55,040 nucleotides of DNA from Ensifer sp. LC11 (GTDB lineage Bacteria; Pseudomonadota; Alphaproteobacteria; Rhizobiales; Rhizobiaceae): contig NZ_MBSO01000032.1 in assembly GCF_001695835.1 (NCBI RefSeq), positions 1 through 55,040 of the forward strand, given 5' to 3'. Below the pieces are notes generated by a model. It was not told the DNA's origin, ran no database searches, and saw nothing but the letters and a program-made list of their open reading frames with translations. Shown one piece after another: positions 15,302 to 23,872 of the stretch. The position numbers and the translations under genes were made by a program. Positions within the stretch are counted from its first letter, which is position 1. Each line of letters starts with the position of its first letter.

Positions 15302-15330
15302 TTGTGCACTGCAAATAACCTTGGTATGCT
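15302..15330 (+). promoter_or_regulatory. Candidate wga promoter
   Basis: TTGTGC (15302-15307) and TATGCT (15325-15330) are 17 bp apart. The match to the -35/-10 consensus is imperfect, as expected for a promoter needing an activator. The predicted start of transcription is near 15337. Confidence 0.4.
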
Positions 15331-15341
15331 TTTACTAGATC

Positions 15342-15380
15342 GTTGAATTCGCCGATTTATTTCGGTTCGGCGAATTCAAC
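15342..15380 (+). other. Perfect 13-bp stem-loop in the wgaA leader
   Basis: GTTGAATTCGCCG (15342-15354) pairs with CGGCGAATTCAAC (15368-15380) around a 13-base loop. It would lie at the very 5' end of the wga mRNA if the promoter at 15302-15330 is right, as a stability hairpin or protein-binding site. With no T-run after it, it is a poor terminator for wgcA. Confidence 0.6.
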
Positions 15381-15414
15381 TTGAAAGAGTATTTGGTTGT
15401 ATCGAGGGTGGCGC

Positions 15415-16899
15415 GTGCAAGAGTTGGTGTCTTCTGGTGTGAGGTATTCGCAGGCGAAGCGAAAACTGGTGGTGGCATCGGATCACGACAGGAAAAGTGT
15501 CGAAGGCAGTGGCATCGCCCACCTGGTTCATTTCCTTCCGGCAGGCGATCGCTCGCAATCGACTCTCGATAATGTTTTCCCGCTGATCGCGATCGCCTTT
15601 TCGAAGGAGGGCGAGGCGGATCTCGTGGAGGGACTTGGGTCGCTGCGTGCCCTCGGCACCGTGCCTGACGTCCCGATCAAGCGGTTGAGTGCGCCGGCGG
15701 TCGGCGAAGGCACTGCGCTCATCCAGGCGCTTGTGGACGGCGGCGTGGGGCGTCTCGCGCGGTTTTCGTCGGCGATCACCTCCGAGCTCGCGCTGTTGCG
15801 GCGCGAGCGCGAAACGCTGCTCGAAAACTATCGCGCGCTCGAAGACGCCTTCCAGGCGCGCAATTGGGAGCCAGTCACCGAGGTTTTTGCCCACGATCCC
15901 TATGTTGACCCAAAAGACGAAGGGATCGGCCACCTCATCGCCAATGCCTTCGTCGAGCAGCTCTTGCCGGTTTCCAGCCATGGTGTCGCCGGCATCGCGC
16001 TCCATTTCAATTCGGTTCCAAGGGACGGCGGCGAACTGATTGTCGTCTTGAGTTATGTGGAGAGCGGCGAGGGGGTAGCCGAATGGGCCGTGCCGTTCTC
16101 GCAACTAGTTCCCAGCTGGAACTTCTTCGCCTTGCCGCGCACATGCGGGGGCGGTGCCAGAACATTGCGGCTCAGGATCTCGACGGCAGGTGCCGAAACA
16201 ATCGGGCTCTCGCTCGGCTATCCTATTGCCAGCGAGCACTATACGGCGCGCTCAGAAACGCGCCACGCCGACCTTGACCTGCGCCCGCTAGCGTTCCGCG
16301 TTTACACCGGGCTGCCGGGCGTCAAGCCGACACGCATGCCCAACATGATCGCGCCGACGGCGTTGCTGGCCGGCCACTTCATTGAGGACTACCGCCTGTC
16401 CGTCGATCTCTTGAGCCAGATTGTCGATGTCTCCGTAACGCCCGTGGTGCCGGAGTTCCAGACGGTCCGCTTTCTCGAGCACGAGCACGCTGTCGTTTGT
16501 CATCCGCTTGCAACCGGGGTTTCGGCTGGGGCCATCGGCCGCGCCGTCGAGCCCGGTACCATATCCTTTTCGGCAAGCGCGATCGTCGATCATCCGAAAG
16601 GCGCGCCTGCCGCCGTTAGCTTCCTGCTGGCTCCTGCCAATTCGAACGCGCGCTCGGAAGTTGCCGAACTTGCCCGCAAGGGATCGGTGAAGCCTTCGGC
16701 CTTCTTCAGCGGCTGGCGCGAAGTCACGAATGAGCAACCGATCAACATCAATTTTCAGCTGGATGAACCCGTGCGCCAGCCCATGGATCTGATGATCCTG
16801 AGCCGAGCTGTCACCGACTCGGTCGATTTCTCCTGGCTCAAGGTCTCGGGCTTCCGGATGGTCAAGCAATCGGGCGGTGCGTCTCATGTCCAGCAATAG
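15415..16899 (+). CDS. wgaA: Galactoglucan cluster protein WgaA of unknown function (ExpA1-like)
   Basis: Encodes 494 residues with no signal peptide and no clear membrane segment. No catalytic motif is recognised. An N-terminal alpha/beta region is followed by a helical stretch (about 90-150, ELALLRRERETLLENYRALE) and a long beta-rich C-terminal half. The start is a GTG at 15415 with GAGGG at a 6-base spacing; a TTG at 15397 is the alternative. It is the first gene of the wga operon and overlaps wgaB by 14 bp, so it is probably made together with that double glycosyltransferase. In S. meliloti expA1 is needed for galactoglucan, but I know of no assigned reaction. Confidence 0.75.
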   Translation: MQELVSSGVRYSQAKRKLVVASDHDRKSVEGSGIAHLVHFLPAGDRSQSTLDNVFPLIAIAFSKEGEADLVEGLGSLRALGTVPDVPIKRLSAPAVGEGTALIQALVDGGVGRLARFSSAITSELALLRRERETLLENYRALEDAFQARNWEPVTEVFAHDPYVDPKDEGIGHLIANAFVEQLLPVSSHGVAGIALHFNSVPRDGGELIVVLSYVESGEGVAEWAVPFSQLVPSWNFFALPRTCGGGARTLRLRISTAGAETIGLSLGYPIASEHYTARSETRHADLDLRPLAFRVYTGLPGVKPTRMPNMIAPTALLAGHFIEDYRLSVDLLSQIVDVSVTPVVPEFQTVRFLEHEHAVVCHPLATGVSAGAIGRAVEPGTISFSASAIVDHPKGAPAAVSFLLAPANSNARSEVAELARKGSVKPSAFFSGWREVTNEQPININFQLDEPVRQPMDLMILSRAVTDSVDFSWLKVSGFRMVKQSGGASHVQQ

Positions 16900-19567
16900 C
16901 GATCCCCGCGACCTGATAGCGATCGCCATGCCGCTCTATGGTCATGCGGCGCTGGCGCTTGAGGCGGTCGAGTCAGCACTCGCATCGACACTTTCGGATT
17001 GCCGGATTGCCGTCGTCGTCTCGGTTGACGGCGATCCGCGGCATGAAACGTTCGATCAGCTGTTGCTGTATTCCGCTGCCCACCCCGATATCCACGTGGT
17101 GTTCGGCCGCAATGCCGGTCCGGGCGGGGCACGCAACCGCGCGATCGACTACGTGCTCGACAATCTGCCCGAGGCCAAGGCCGTCTACTTCCTCGACGCC
17201 GACAATCGCGTCTTGCCGGGTACGATCGAGACCCTTTACCGACGGCTGCATGAAAGCGGTGCCGGCTGGGTCTACACCAACATCGACACCTTCTCGGTCA
17301 GCTGGCGGGCGCACTACGGCAACCACTATTCCCGGCTGGTCCACTGCATCACGGACAATATCTGTGACACAGGCTCGATGATCTCAATCGATGTCTTCCG
17401 CGAAGGTGTCCGATTTAACGACGACCGGCAGAACGGTTTCGAGGATTGGGAATTCTGGCTTTCCTGCGTCGAGCACGGTTTCGTCGGAACGCCTTGCCAC
17501 GACACGACATTTGAATATCGCCTGCGGGCGGAAAGCCGCTTCAAGGAAGCCAACCGCGACCGGGCCGCATCTGTCAGCTTCCTTCGGAAGAGGCACAGGG
17601 CGCTGTTCCAGCGACCGATGCTCGTCGATTTCGAGCATGAGGAATGCCCGCGCTATCTCTTCGCTCGAACCGAAGACGCAGCGATCTCGTTCTTCACCGA
17701 TCCGACGAAGCAGCCGAAGCGGCTGCGGCTTGACGATATCATTCCGGCCTTCTGGGCAAACACCGGCGAGCCTGACAACGTTCACTTCCCGCCCTTCGTG
17801 ATGGCGGGAAGCGGTGCGACCATCGATCTTCTCCTGCGCTCGCGCATGCTGCCCAACGTGCTTTGCCACCTGGAGCGGCTGAGTGAGAAGGCGAACGTTG
17901 TGTTCGTGCATCTCGGCAACGACGCAACGCAGCGCAAGATCGCGCCGACCTTCCTCGACGCGGGCGCCGAACATGTCGGCCAGCCGGACCTCATCTTCAT
18001 TTCGACAGCGCTTTTGCGCGATGTCATCCGCAACAATGCGCTTGACTGGTTCGCCTCGATCGGCAGCCAGCAGGTGTGGCCGACCTCGGCCGTGCTCAAC
18101 GTGCGCTTCCCGTTCCCGCGGGCTCTGCCACGCCGCACACTGATCACCCCGCAACAGGTGATGATCAACTGCGTCAACGCCATTGCCACCAGCCCGCTGC
18201 GCCGCACCGCCGGCCGCCGCTGGACCTGGCGTCCGCCGCGGCTCATGCCCTATTCCGATCTTCACAAGGCGTTGCGCACGGAAATCGGTGGCTCGCCGGT
18301 GCTGCCGCTGGGACACAGCGAGGCGGGAAAGAAAACCGCAGCGCTTCTCGTGCCGAACGCGTCTTTCGGCGGCGCCGAGAAGGTCATCTATGCGGCCTCG
18401 CGTGAGCTCAGGGCCGCGGGCTACGAAACGCACCTGTTCGTGCTTGGCACCAGCCGGATGGACGTGATCGACGAATTCGACGCGAGCTTCGACTATGTGC
18501 ATTTCTGGGATCAGGACATTCCGGCCTGGGGCGGTTCGGGTTCGTTCCTGGGGCAGGATTTCATTGCCGAACATCACGAGGTCGATTGGGGGGCGCTGAA
18601 GGGCCAGCTCTCCGGCTTCGACCTCGTCATCAACAACCACGTCATGGCGGTGCATCCGCTGATCGCGCGGCTGCGTTCCGAAGGCACGCGCACCGCCTGC
18701 TATCTCCATGTTATCGATAACACGCCCTTCAAGCGCCCGGCCGGGCAGCCTTTTGCGGCGATCGCACACGAGCATTGCTACGACGCCTTTCTCACCTGCT
18801 CGGAACAGCTGAAGTTCTATCTGCACAGCTTCGGTGTTCCGCTCGAAAAAATCTACGCCGTTCCAAACGGCGCCAGTTTCACCGTTCCGCCCAAAGTGCT
18901 TGCCGACGTGCTGCAGGTCAGACGGATCGAGCGCAAGGACGACCGTCTGCGGCTGCTCTACATGGGCCGCCTCGACCAGCAGAAAGGCATCGACCGGCTG
19001 GCCGCGACGATCGCGGAACTCAGGGCGGCGCGCGTGCCGTGCGACGCCCGCGCGATTGGCGGGGAAATTCTGGCCGACGCCTCGTTCTCCTGGACGGACC
19101 GGCTGAAGGACCTCGGCGTCGACGTGCGTCCTCCGGTCTTTGCCAGCCGCGACCTGATCAAGGCGCTGGGCTGGGCGGACGTTTTGGTGATGCCATCGCG
19201 CTGGGAAGGCGCGCCTTTGATGATCGCCGAGGCGCAGCAGCTCGGTTGCGTGCCGATCGCAACGGCGGTGGGCGCCGTCGACGAACTGATCGTCGATCGC
19301 GAGGATGGCATCCTGATCGATGCATCCTCCGACCCGCAGGTGGTTCGTGACATGGTGAAGGCGATCGCTGAGGTTGCCCATGACCGCAACCTGCTTGCAC
19401 CCATCATGGAAGGTTGCCTTAGAACGGCGGCGCGTCGGGCCTGGTCCAACTCCTTCGCGGAGTTCCTCGGCTGGTGCGATAGCTCCGTGAACAATTCATC
19501 GCTTTCGCGCGCCAAGGTGATCCGGGCACGTGAGACATCCAATGCCGGCGTCGCAGCCGCAGGCTGA
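16886..19567 (+). CDS. wgaB: Bifunctional GT2-GT4 glycosyltransferase WgaB (ExpA23-like)
   Basis: Encodes 893 residues with two transferase domains. The N-terminal GT2 domain (about 10-260) has GRNAGPGGARNRA (about 74-86) and the metal motif DADN (104-107). A linker region with AGRRWTWRPP follows. The C-terminal GT4 domain (about 470-870) starts with the PNASFGGAEKVIYA loop and has LYMGRLDQQKGI (about 690) and WEGAPLMIAEAQQLG (about 772). The start taken is ATG 16886; a GTG at 16877 is possible. It matches the fused ExpA23 of S. meliloti. With one GT2 and one GT4 centre it could form both linkages of a glucose-galactose disaccharide; this is inference. Confidence 0.87.
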   Translation: MSSNSDPRDLIAIAMPLYGHAALALEAVESALASTLSDCRIAVVVSVDGDPRHETFDQLLLYSAAHPDIHVVFGRNAGPGGARNRAIDYVLDNLPEAKAVYFLDADNRVLPGTIETLYRRLHESGAGWVYTNIDTFSVSWRAHYGNHYSRLVHCITDNICDTGSMISIDVFREGVRFNDDRQNGFEDWEFWLSCVEHGFVGTPCHDTTFEYRLRAESRFKEANRDRAASVSFLRKRHRALFQRPMLVDFEHEECPRYLFARTEDAAISFFTDPTKQPKRLRLDDIIPAFWANTGEPDNVHFPPFVMAGSGATIDLLLRSRMLPNVLCHLERLSEKANVVFVHLGNDATQRKIAPTFLDAGAEHVGQPDLIFISTALLRDVIRNNALDWFASIGSQQVWPTSAVLNVRFPFPRALPRRTLITPQQVMINCVNAIATSPLRRTAGRRWTWRPPRLMPYSDLHKALRTEIGGSPVLPLGHSEAGKKTAALLVPNASFGGAEKVIYAASRELRAAGYETHLFVLGTSRMDVIDEFDASFDYVHFWDQDIPAWGGSGSFLGQDFIAEHHEVDWGALKGQLSGFDLVINNHVMAVHPLIARLRSEGTRTACYLHVIDNTPFKRPAGQPFAAIAHEHCYDAFLTCSEQLKFYLHSFGVPLEKIYAVPNGASFTVPPKVLADVLQVRRIERKDDRLRLLYMGRLDQQKGIDRLAATIAELRAARVPCDARAIGGEILADASFSWTDRLKDLGVDVRPPVFASRDLIKALGWADVLVMPSRWEGAPLMIAEAQQLGCVPIATAVGAVDELIVDREDGILIDASSDPQVVRDMVKAIAEVAHDRNLLAPIMEGCLRTAARRAWSNSFAEFLGWCDSSVNNSSLSRAKVIRARETSNAGVAAAG

Positions 19568-19605
19568 TCGATCCGGACGACTTTTCAAAGAGAAGGGACT
19601 AACGC

Positions 19606-20784
19606 ATGCGTCCAAGAATCCTCCTGACGGGCATTCCTGGTCATTACACGCGCCTCGCCAATGGCGCGAATGGCCTGTCGGTTTCCTATTCGGAACGGCA
19701 GAAACAGCCCGAATCCAAGGACGAGTTTCTTCAGGAGCTTCGCAACATCAGCAACACCGGCAACTATCTGATCGGTGAGGGGGCACTGCGTGCCATCGCG
19801 CCCCATGCCAAGCAGATCCCGTTCTGGCATCTCTACAACAGCCACAAGAACGGCAGCGGCTTCGAAGAGTTCAACAACAATTTCGATATCTGCGTTTTCA
19901 CCTGCGCGAACCTCTTGCGCAAGGGCCTTTCGGCGGATGCCGAAGCCGATGTCCTCAGCAAGCTCAAGATGCCGATCGTCATGCTCGGCATCGGCCATCA
20001 GAACCGCAAGGATCTGGAAACCGGCCTGCCGGAGGGAACGAAGCGGCTGCTCGACGTGCTCAAGGACCGCGAACATTATTTCCTGACCCGTGGCTACGAA
20101 ACGGCCGGCTACCTGAAGGACCAGGGCTTCAAGTACGTTCGCCCGACCGGCTGCCCTTCAGTCTACTTCGCGCCGAACAACATGCGCGCGTCGATGAAGA
20201 AGCTGCCAAGCGTCAAGATCGGCCAGGCAAAGACGATCTTTTCAGGTTATCTCGGCGCCAATCACGATTGCATCGTCGATGCCCTCGCGCTGAACCCCGA
20301 GGGAGCAAAGCCGCAATATGTTATCCAGGATGAGTTCCTGCACTTCGACATGAAGGTCGAGCCGGATGCCGATGGCAGAGTTTTTGACTCCTGCTCGGGA
20401 AAGATGCTCGGCGATCTCACCTTTCCGGGCTCCGAGCGCCAAAAGGTGCCGTTCGACGTGCGCACATTCTTCGATACCAACCAGTGGCGCGCCTGGGCCT
20501 CGCATATGGACTTCAACTTCGGCCGGCGGTTCCACGGCTCGATCATCGCCATGCAGGCGGGTGTGCCGAGCCTGATGGTGGCAGTTGACGACCGGATGCG
20601 CGAAATGCTGGGCTTTACCGGCCTGCCGTCGGTAGAGGTGCAGGAACTCGAAAAAGCTGAAAACCGTGCGGAATTCGTCGCCAGCCATCTGGCCGGGCTG
20701 AACGCATCCGAACTCGTCGACCGCTACTCCGATCGCGAACGCAACTTCCGCTCTGCGCTGCGCGAGATCGGTATCGGTCAATAA
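19606..20784 (+). CDS. wgaD: Polysaccharide pyruvyltransferase WgaD (ExpA4-like)
   Basis: Encodes 392 residues of the PS_pyruv_trans family, which moves pyruvate from phosphoenolpyruvate to a sugar as a ketal. Typical segments are NTGNYLIGEGA near the N-terminus, PTGCPSVYFAPN in the centre, and GRRFHGSIIAMQAGVPSLMVAVDDRMREM near 300-330, where the histidine of FHG is the conserved family residue. The ATG at 19606 follows GAAGGGA. It is about half identical by eye to WgaE immediately downstream, so the pair arose by tandem duplication. S. meliloti galactoglucan carries 4,6-linked pyruvate on galactose, which fits. Confidence 0.9.
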   Translation: MRPRILLTGIPGHYTRLANGANGLSVSYSERQKQPESKDEFLQELRNISNTGNYLIGEGALRAIAPHAKQIPFWHLYNSHKNGSGFEEFNNNFDICVFTCANLLRKGLSADAEADVLSKLKMPIVMLGIGHQNRKDLETGLPEGTKRLLDVLKDREHYFLTRGYETAGYLKDQGFKYVRPTGCPSVYFAPNNMRASMKKLPSVKIGQAKTIFSGYLGANHDCIVDALALNPEGAKPQYVIQDEFLHFDMKVEPDADGRVFDSCSGKMLGDLTFPGSERQKVPFDVRTFFDTNQWRAWASHMDFNFGRRFHGSIIAMQAGVPSLMVAVDDRMREMLGFTGLPSVEVQELEKAENRAEFVASHLAGLNASELVDRYSDRERNFRSALREIGIGQ

Positions 20785-20937
20785 ATCGCCGATGCCTTGG
20801 GTCGGATCGGCCCGAGGCGTGAACGCGATCGATTTTCACAGGTTCGGGCGGGACGAGGAAGGCCGCGAAGGCGTTTCCTCGTTCCGCTCTCACTCTTCGC
20901 CAACTCTCGTCGGCCCGTCCAAAAATCAGGTGTAACG

Positions 20938-22110
20938 ATGCGTATCCTGCTCACCGGAATCCCCTCCTACCTCCAGCGTACCGTCTCGCGTGTTTCCGGT
21001 GCGACGGTCCATCACAAACCTTACTTCGATGATATCCGGAGCAAGAAGGACCTGGTCGACCAGGTCAAGAAGATCGCCAACACCGGCAACTACCTGATTG
21101 GCGAAGGCGCGGCCCATGCCCTTCGCGGTCATGACGTGACCTATGTGCCGTTCTGGCACCTGGTCAACAGCCGCGGCGCGAACGACGTCTTCGAAGCCCT
21201 GAATAAGGAATTCGACATGTGCGTCTTCGCCTCAGCGAACCTGCTTCGACCCGGCTATTCCGCCGATCTCGAGGCGGACGTGTTCGAGAAGCTGAAGATG
21301 CCAGTACTGGTGATGGGCATCGGCATCCAGAAGCGTGAGGGGCTCAAGGAAAACCTGCCGGCCGGCACCTTGCGGTTCCTCGAGGTGTTGAAGAAGAAAG
21401 AGAGCTTCTTCCTGACCCGCGGCTACTTCACTGCCGAGTTCCTGCGCGAGGAAGGCATGAAGTTCGTCAAGCCGACCGGCTGCCCGTCGCTCTTCTTTGC
21501 GCCGAACGAGATGCGACGCTCGCTGACGTCCCTTGCCAATGCTGATCTTGCCTCGGCACAGAAGCTCGCGCTCGGCGGCTATCTCGGCAGTGTCGCCGAC
21601 ACGATCGTCGATGCCCATGCGCTCCTGAAGCCGGAAAGCGTCGCGAGCTACGTCATTCAGGACGAGGTGGTTGCGTACAATCTCACGCTTCCGGTCGACG
21701 ACAATGCGCCGGTCTATGATCGCTCCAGCGGCCGCATCACCGGCAAGACCGAGTACAAACATCAGGAAAAATGGCAGCGGCCGAATGAGCTCCTGGTGTT
21801 CTTCGACACCAATCAGTGGCGCGCCTGGTCATCGAGCCGTGACCTTTGCATCGGGCGGCGGTTCCATGGCTGCGTCATCGGCATGCAGGCCGGCACGCCG
21901 TCGCTGATGATCGCCGTCGACGACCGCATGCGGGAGATGCTGGAATTCATCGGCTTCCCCTACATCGAAGCGGCGGTCTGGAACCGTGAAGCCGATAAAA
22001 AGGCCCATCTCGCCAATTTCCTCTCGAAGATTGATGCTCAGGCGGTCACCGAGCGGTACTCGGCATGCGAGGCGAACTTCCAAAGTGCGCTCAAGCAGGT
22101 TGGCCTTTAA
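20938..22110 (+). CDS. wgaE: Polysaccharide pyruvyltransferase WgaE (ExpA5-like)
   Basis: Encodes 390 residues, with the same family marks as WgaD: NTGNYLIGEGA, PTGCPSLFFAPN and GRRFHGCVIGMQAGTPSLMIAVDDRMREM. The frame is open upstream to 20797, but the ATG at 20938 aligns with the start of WgaD (MR-ILLTGIP in both) and is used. It lies 153 bp after wgaD, a gap that holds a 7-bp GAGGAA-type hairpin (20854-20881) and no gene. Both copies keep the conserved FHG, so neither looks inactive. They may modify different sugars or act as a heteromer. ExoV in the exo cluster is a third, distant member. Confidence 0.9.
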   Translation: MRILLTGIPSYLQRTVSRVSGATVHHKPYFDDIRSKKDLVDQVKKIANTGNYLIGEGAAHALRGHDVTYVPFWHLVNSRGANDVFEALNKEFDMCVFASANLLRPGYSADLEADVFEKLKMPVLVMGIGIQKREGLKENLPAGTLRFLEVLKKKESFFLTRGYFTAEFLREEGMKFVKPTGCPSLFFAPNEMRRSLTSLANADLASAQKLALGGYLGSVADTIVDAHALLKPESVASYVIQDEVVAYNLTLPVDDNAPVYDRSSGRITGKTEYKHQEKWQRPNELLVFFDTNQWRAWSSSRDLCIGRRFHGCVIGMQAGTPSLMIAVDDRMREMLEFIGFPYIEAAVWNREADKKAHLANFLSKIDAQAVTERYSACEANFQSALKQVGL

Positions 22111-23233
22111 TCGTCGGGCAACGAGGGCAGCGCTATCGGCGCTGCTCTTTGTTGCCCTGGCGTGCTGCGCGTCGTTTGCAGGCGCATCATCTGCGCGCGC
22201 CGATAAAACCGCTACCGCCCGCATCGGCATCAATCGGCTCAATCTTGCCTGGCTCGATCGCGCGGAGCAGGAGCGCGTGCTTGGCGAAATTGCCGCCAGC
22301 GGCGCCACGCATGTGCGTCTCTCCCTGTCTCGGCCGGTGGACAAGAGCATCGAGGCGCTTGATATCGCCAACCGCCTTGGGCTGCGGATTCTGCTTGAAA
22401 TACAGCTCGCCAACAAAAGCTATTACGCCGAAACAGTGCGCCCCCGATCCGGCCTTGGCCGCATCTGGGATATCAACCGGTTGTCGGATCTTGATCTCGA
22501 CCGTTATCGCGCGGGGCTCGGCGATGCGCTGAGGCGTATCGATGCGCTGGGCATTCGCCTTGACGCGGTCGAGCCGGGCAACGAGATCAACCTTGCCGGA
22601 TACAATGGTGACCTGGCTGTCTATCAAAAGCCCGGAAGGACGACGCCGCGCAAGATCAGCGAACTCGCGGACCGCGCCGCTTTTGAAAAGGGCCTGGACA
22701 ATTACATCGCGGCACTGAAGATCACGCGCGACGAATTGAGGGCGAGCGTCAACAGCCGCGATGCGGCCATGATCTCTGCCGGTCTCTCGGACATGGGGCC
22801 AAAGGAAGCAGACCGCCAGGGTATGGAGCGTCTTGATCCGGCCGAGATGATCGGGCTCCTGAAGGCCCGTGGCATGGACGAGCTGGTCGACGCCTATGGC
22901 ATCCATATCTATCCGGCCCGCAAGAACCCGACAGCGATCCAGTCCGTCGTCACGAAGCTTCTCGATTTCTGCGAACCGGCGGGCCAGGGGCGTCCGTGCT
23001 GGGTGACGGAATGGGGAATTGCCAATACTGCGCGCGCCTGCCCGGTGGACGACCGCGAGCGCGAAGGCGCGATCGCTGCCATGCGGGCAGTCTTTGGCGA
23101 TTTCGCCAAGGCGAAACGGTTGGACGCAGCCTTTTACTACGACTGGGATACCCAACAGACCTACCGGCTCTGGCGCTGTGGCGCTTTAAGCCCGGCGGGT
23201 GCCTTGGCAATAGAGCCGGAGAAAGCCGACTGA
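22085..23233 (+). CDS. wgaF: Exported glycoside-hydrolase-like protein WgaF (ExpA6-like)
   Basis: Encodes 382 residues from the GTG at 22085, overlapping wgaE by 26 bp; a TTG at 22100 is also possible. The first 39 residues are a signal peptide: arginine-rich start, hydrophobic core ALSALLFVALACC, and cleavage after SARA. The mature part looks like a (beta/alpha)8 barrel of the clan GH-A type. It has an N-E pair in EPGNEIN (E167), the usual acid/base, and VTEWG (E309), the usual nucleophile. It should act in the periplasm or outside, perhaps trimming or remodelling galactoglucan. Substrate is unknown. It is the last wga gene here; wgaG-J, which follow in S. meliloti, are absent. Confidence 0.72.
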   Translation: MRSSRLAFNRRATRAALSALLFVALACCASFAGASSARADKTATARIGINRLNLAWLDRAEQERVLGEIAASGATHVRLSLSRPVDKSIEALDIANRLGLRILLEIQLANKSYYAETVRPRSGLGRIWDINRLSDLDLDRYRAGLGDALRRIDALGIRLDAVEPGNEINLAGYNGDLAVYQKPGRTTPRKISELADRAAFEKGLDNYIAALKITRDELRASVNSRDAAMISAGLSDMGPKEADRQGMERLDPAEMIGLLKARGMDELVDAYGIHIYPARKNPTAIQSVVTKLLDFCEPAGQGRPCWVTEWGIANTARACPVDDREREGAIAAMRAVFGDFAKAKRLDAAFYYDWDTQQTYRLWRCGALSPAGALAIEPEKAD

Positions 23234-23287
23234 CGCAGACCTGGCGCAAACGTCCACTCAGGTCAGCCGCCGCGCCGCTTCATCGGG

Positions 23288-23530
23288 TCAGCGGCGTGCA
23301 ACACGGCTCGCTGCAGGTTCCAGCCCCTTGCCACGGTAGGTGACAGGGATGCCGAGCTCCTCATGGGTGCGGGCCAGCGTTTCCAGCCAAGTTGCAAGCT
23401 CGTCCGGGACCTTTTCCTCACCGGTTTCCATCGCCTCGATCCAGGCCAGGTTGCAATGAAGGGCGCTCGCCAGATTGATCGGCGTCCAACGAAGAACAAG
23501 AAGGCATTGGGTGAAACGGGCGGGGGTCAT
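23288..23530 (-). CDS. Small helix-turn-helix-like protein
   Basis: Encodes 80 residues from ATG 23530. The pattern F-x-C-x-x-x-L-R-W-T-P-x-N-L-A-x-A-L-x-C (6-26) followed by W-x-E-A-M-E-x-G resembles one half of an XRE-type helix-turn-helix: the segment NLASALHCNLAWIEAMETG would be the DNA-reading pair of helices. Similar short proteins are common in rhizobia, but I know of no function. It is convergent with wgaF and sits at the junction between the two polysaccharide clusters. Confidence 0.6.
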   Translation of the reverse strand: MTPARFTQCLLVLRWTPINLASALHCNLAWIEAMETGEEKVPDELATWLETLARTHEELGIPVTYRGKGLEPAASRVARR

Positions 23531-23872
23531 CGGTTGTGCTCAAGGTTGCATATGGAAAGATGAGCAGCCTTTACACGTGGAATTAAGTCAAGGTGATGAC
23601 TTGCTGAGCCCAAAAGCCCTGATCTTTTCGTGAGTTAGATTTGAATGGGCAATATGCCGCAGTGCAGCATGCCGTAAACGCTTCTCACCCTGCATTTGTA
23701 GGGCGAGTTCTGGTGCGCCAGTCGAAGAAAAGGTGCTGGACAAAAGAGCTGATGACCGATCCTCAAGACATTCTCGGATCGCGGCCGGTGCAAATCGCGC
23801 GTCTTTGAGGTTGAATGCCGCAAAGCTGAATGACTGATTCGGTCTTAGGCAAAGCGCTGAGGCGATCGACCG
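23531..23872. other. Gap before trkH with no convincing gene
   Basis: The 342 bp hold only weak overlapping frames on both strands (for example a 96-residue minus frame at 23588-23878) whose residue make-up is not like the neighbouring genes. Base composition is less GC-rich. It may be decayed DNA left at the join of the two clusters, plus the trkH promoter. No tRNA, repeat or clear promoter was found. Confidence 0.4.

Noticed and set aside
17384-19381. 665-codon minus-strand open frame
   Set aside because: Antisense to wgaB, whose two transferase domains are intact; residue make-up is that of a mirror frame.
20797-20937. 47-codon extension of wgaE
   Set aside because: The start at 20938 aligns exactly with the paralogue WgaD; the extension looks like untranslated gap sequence.
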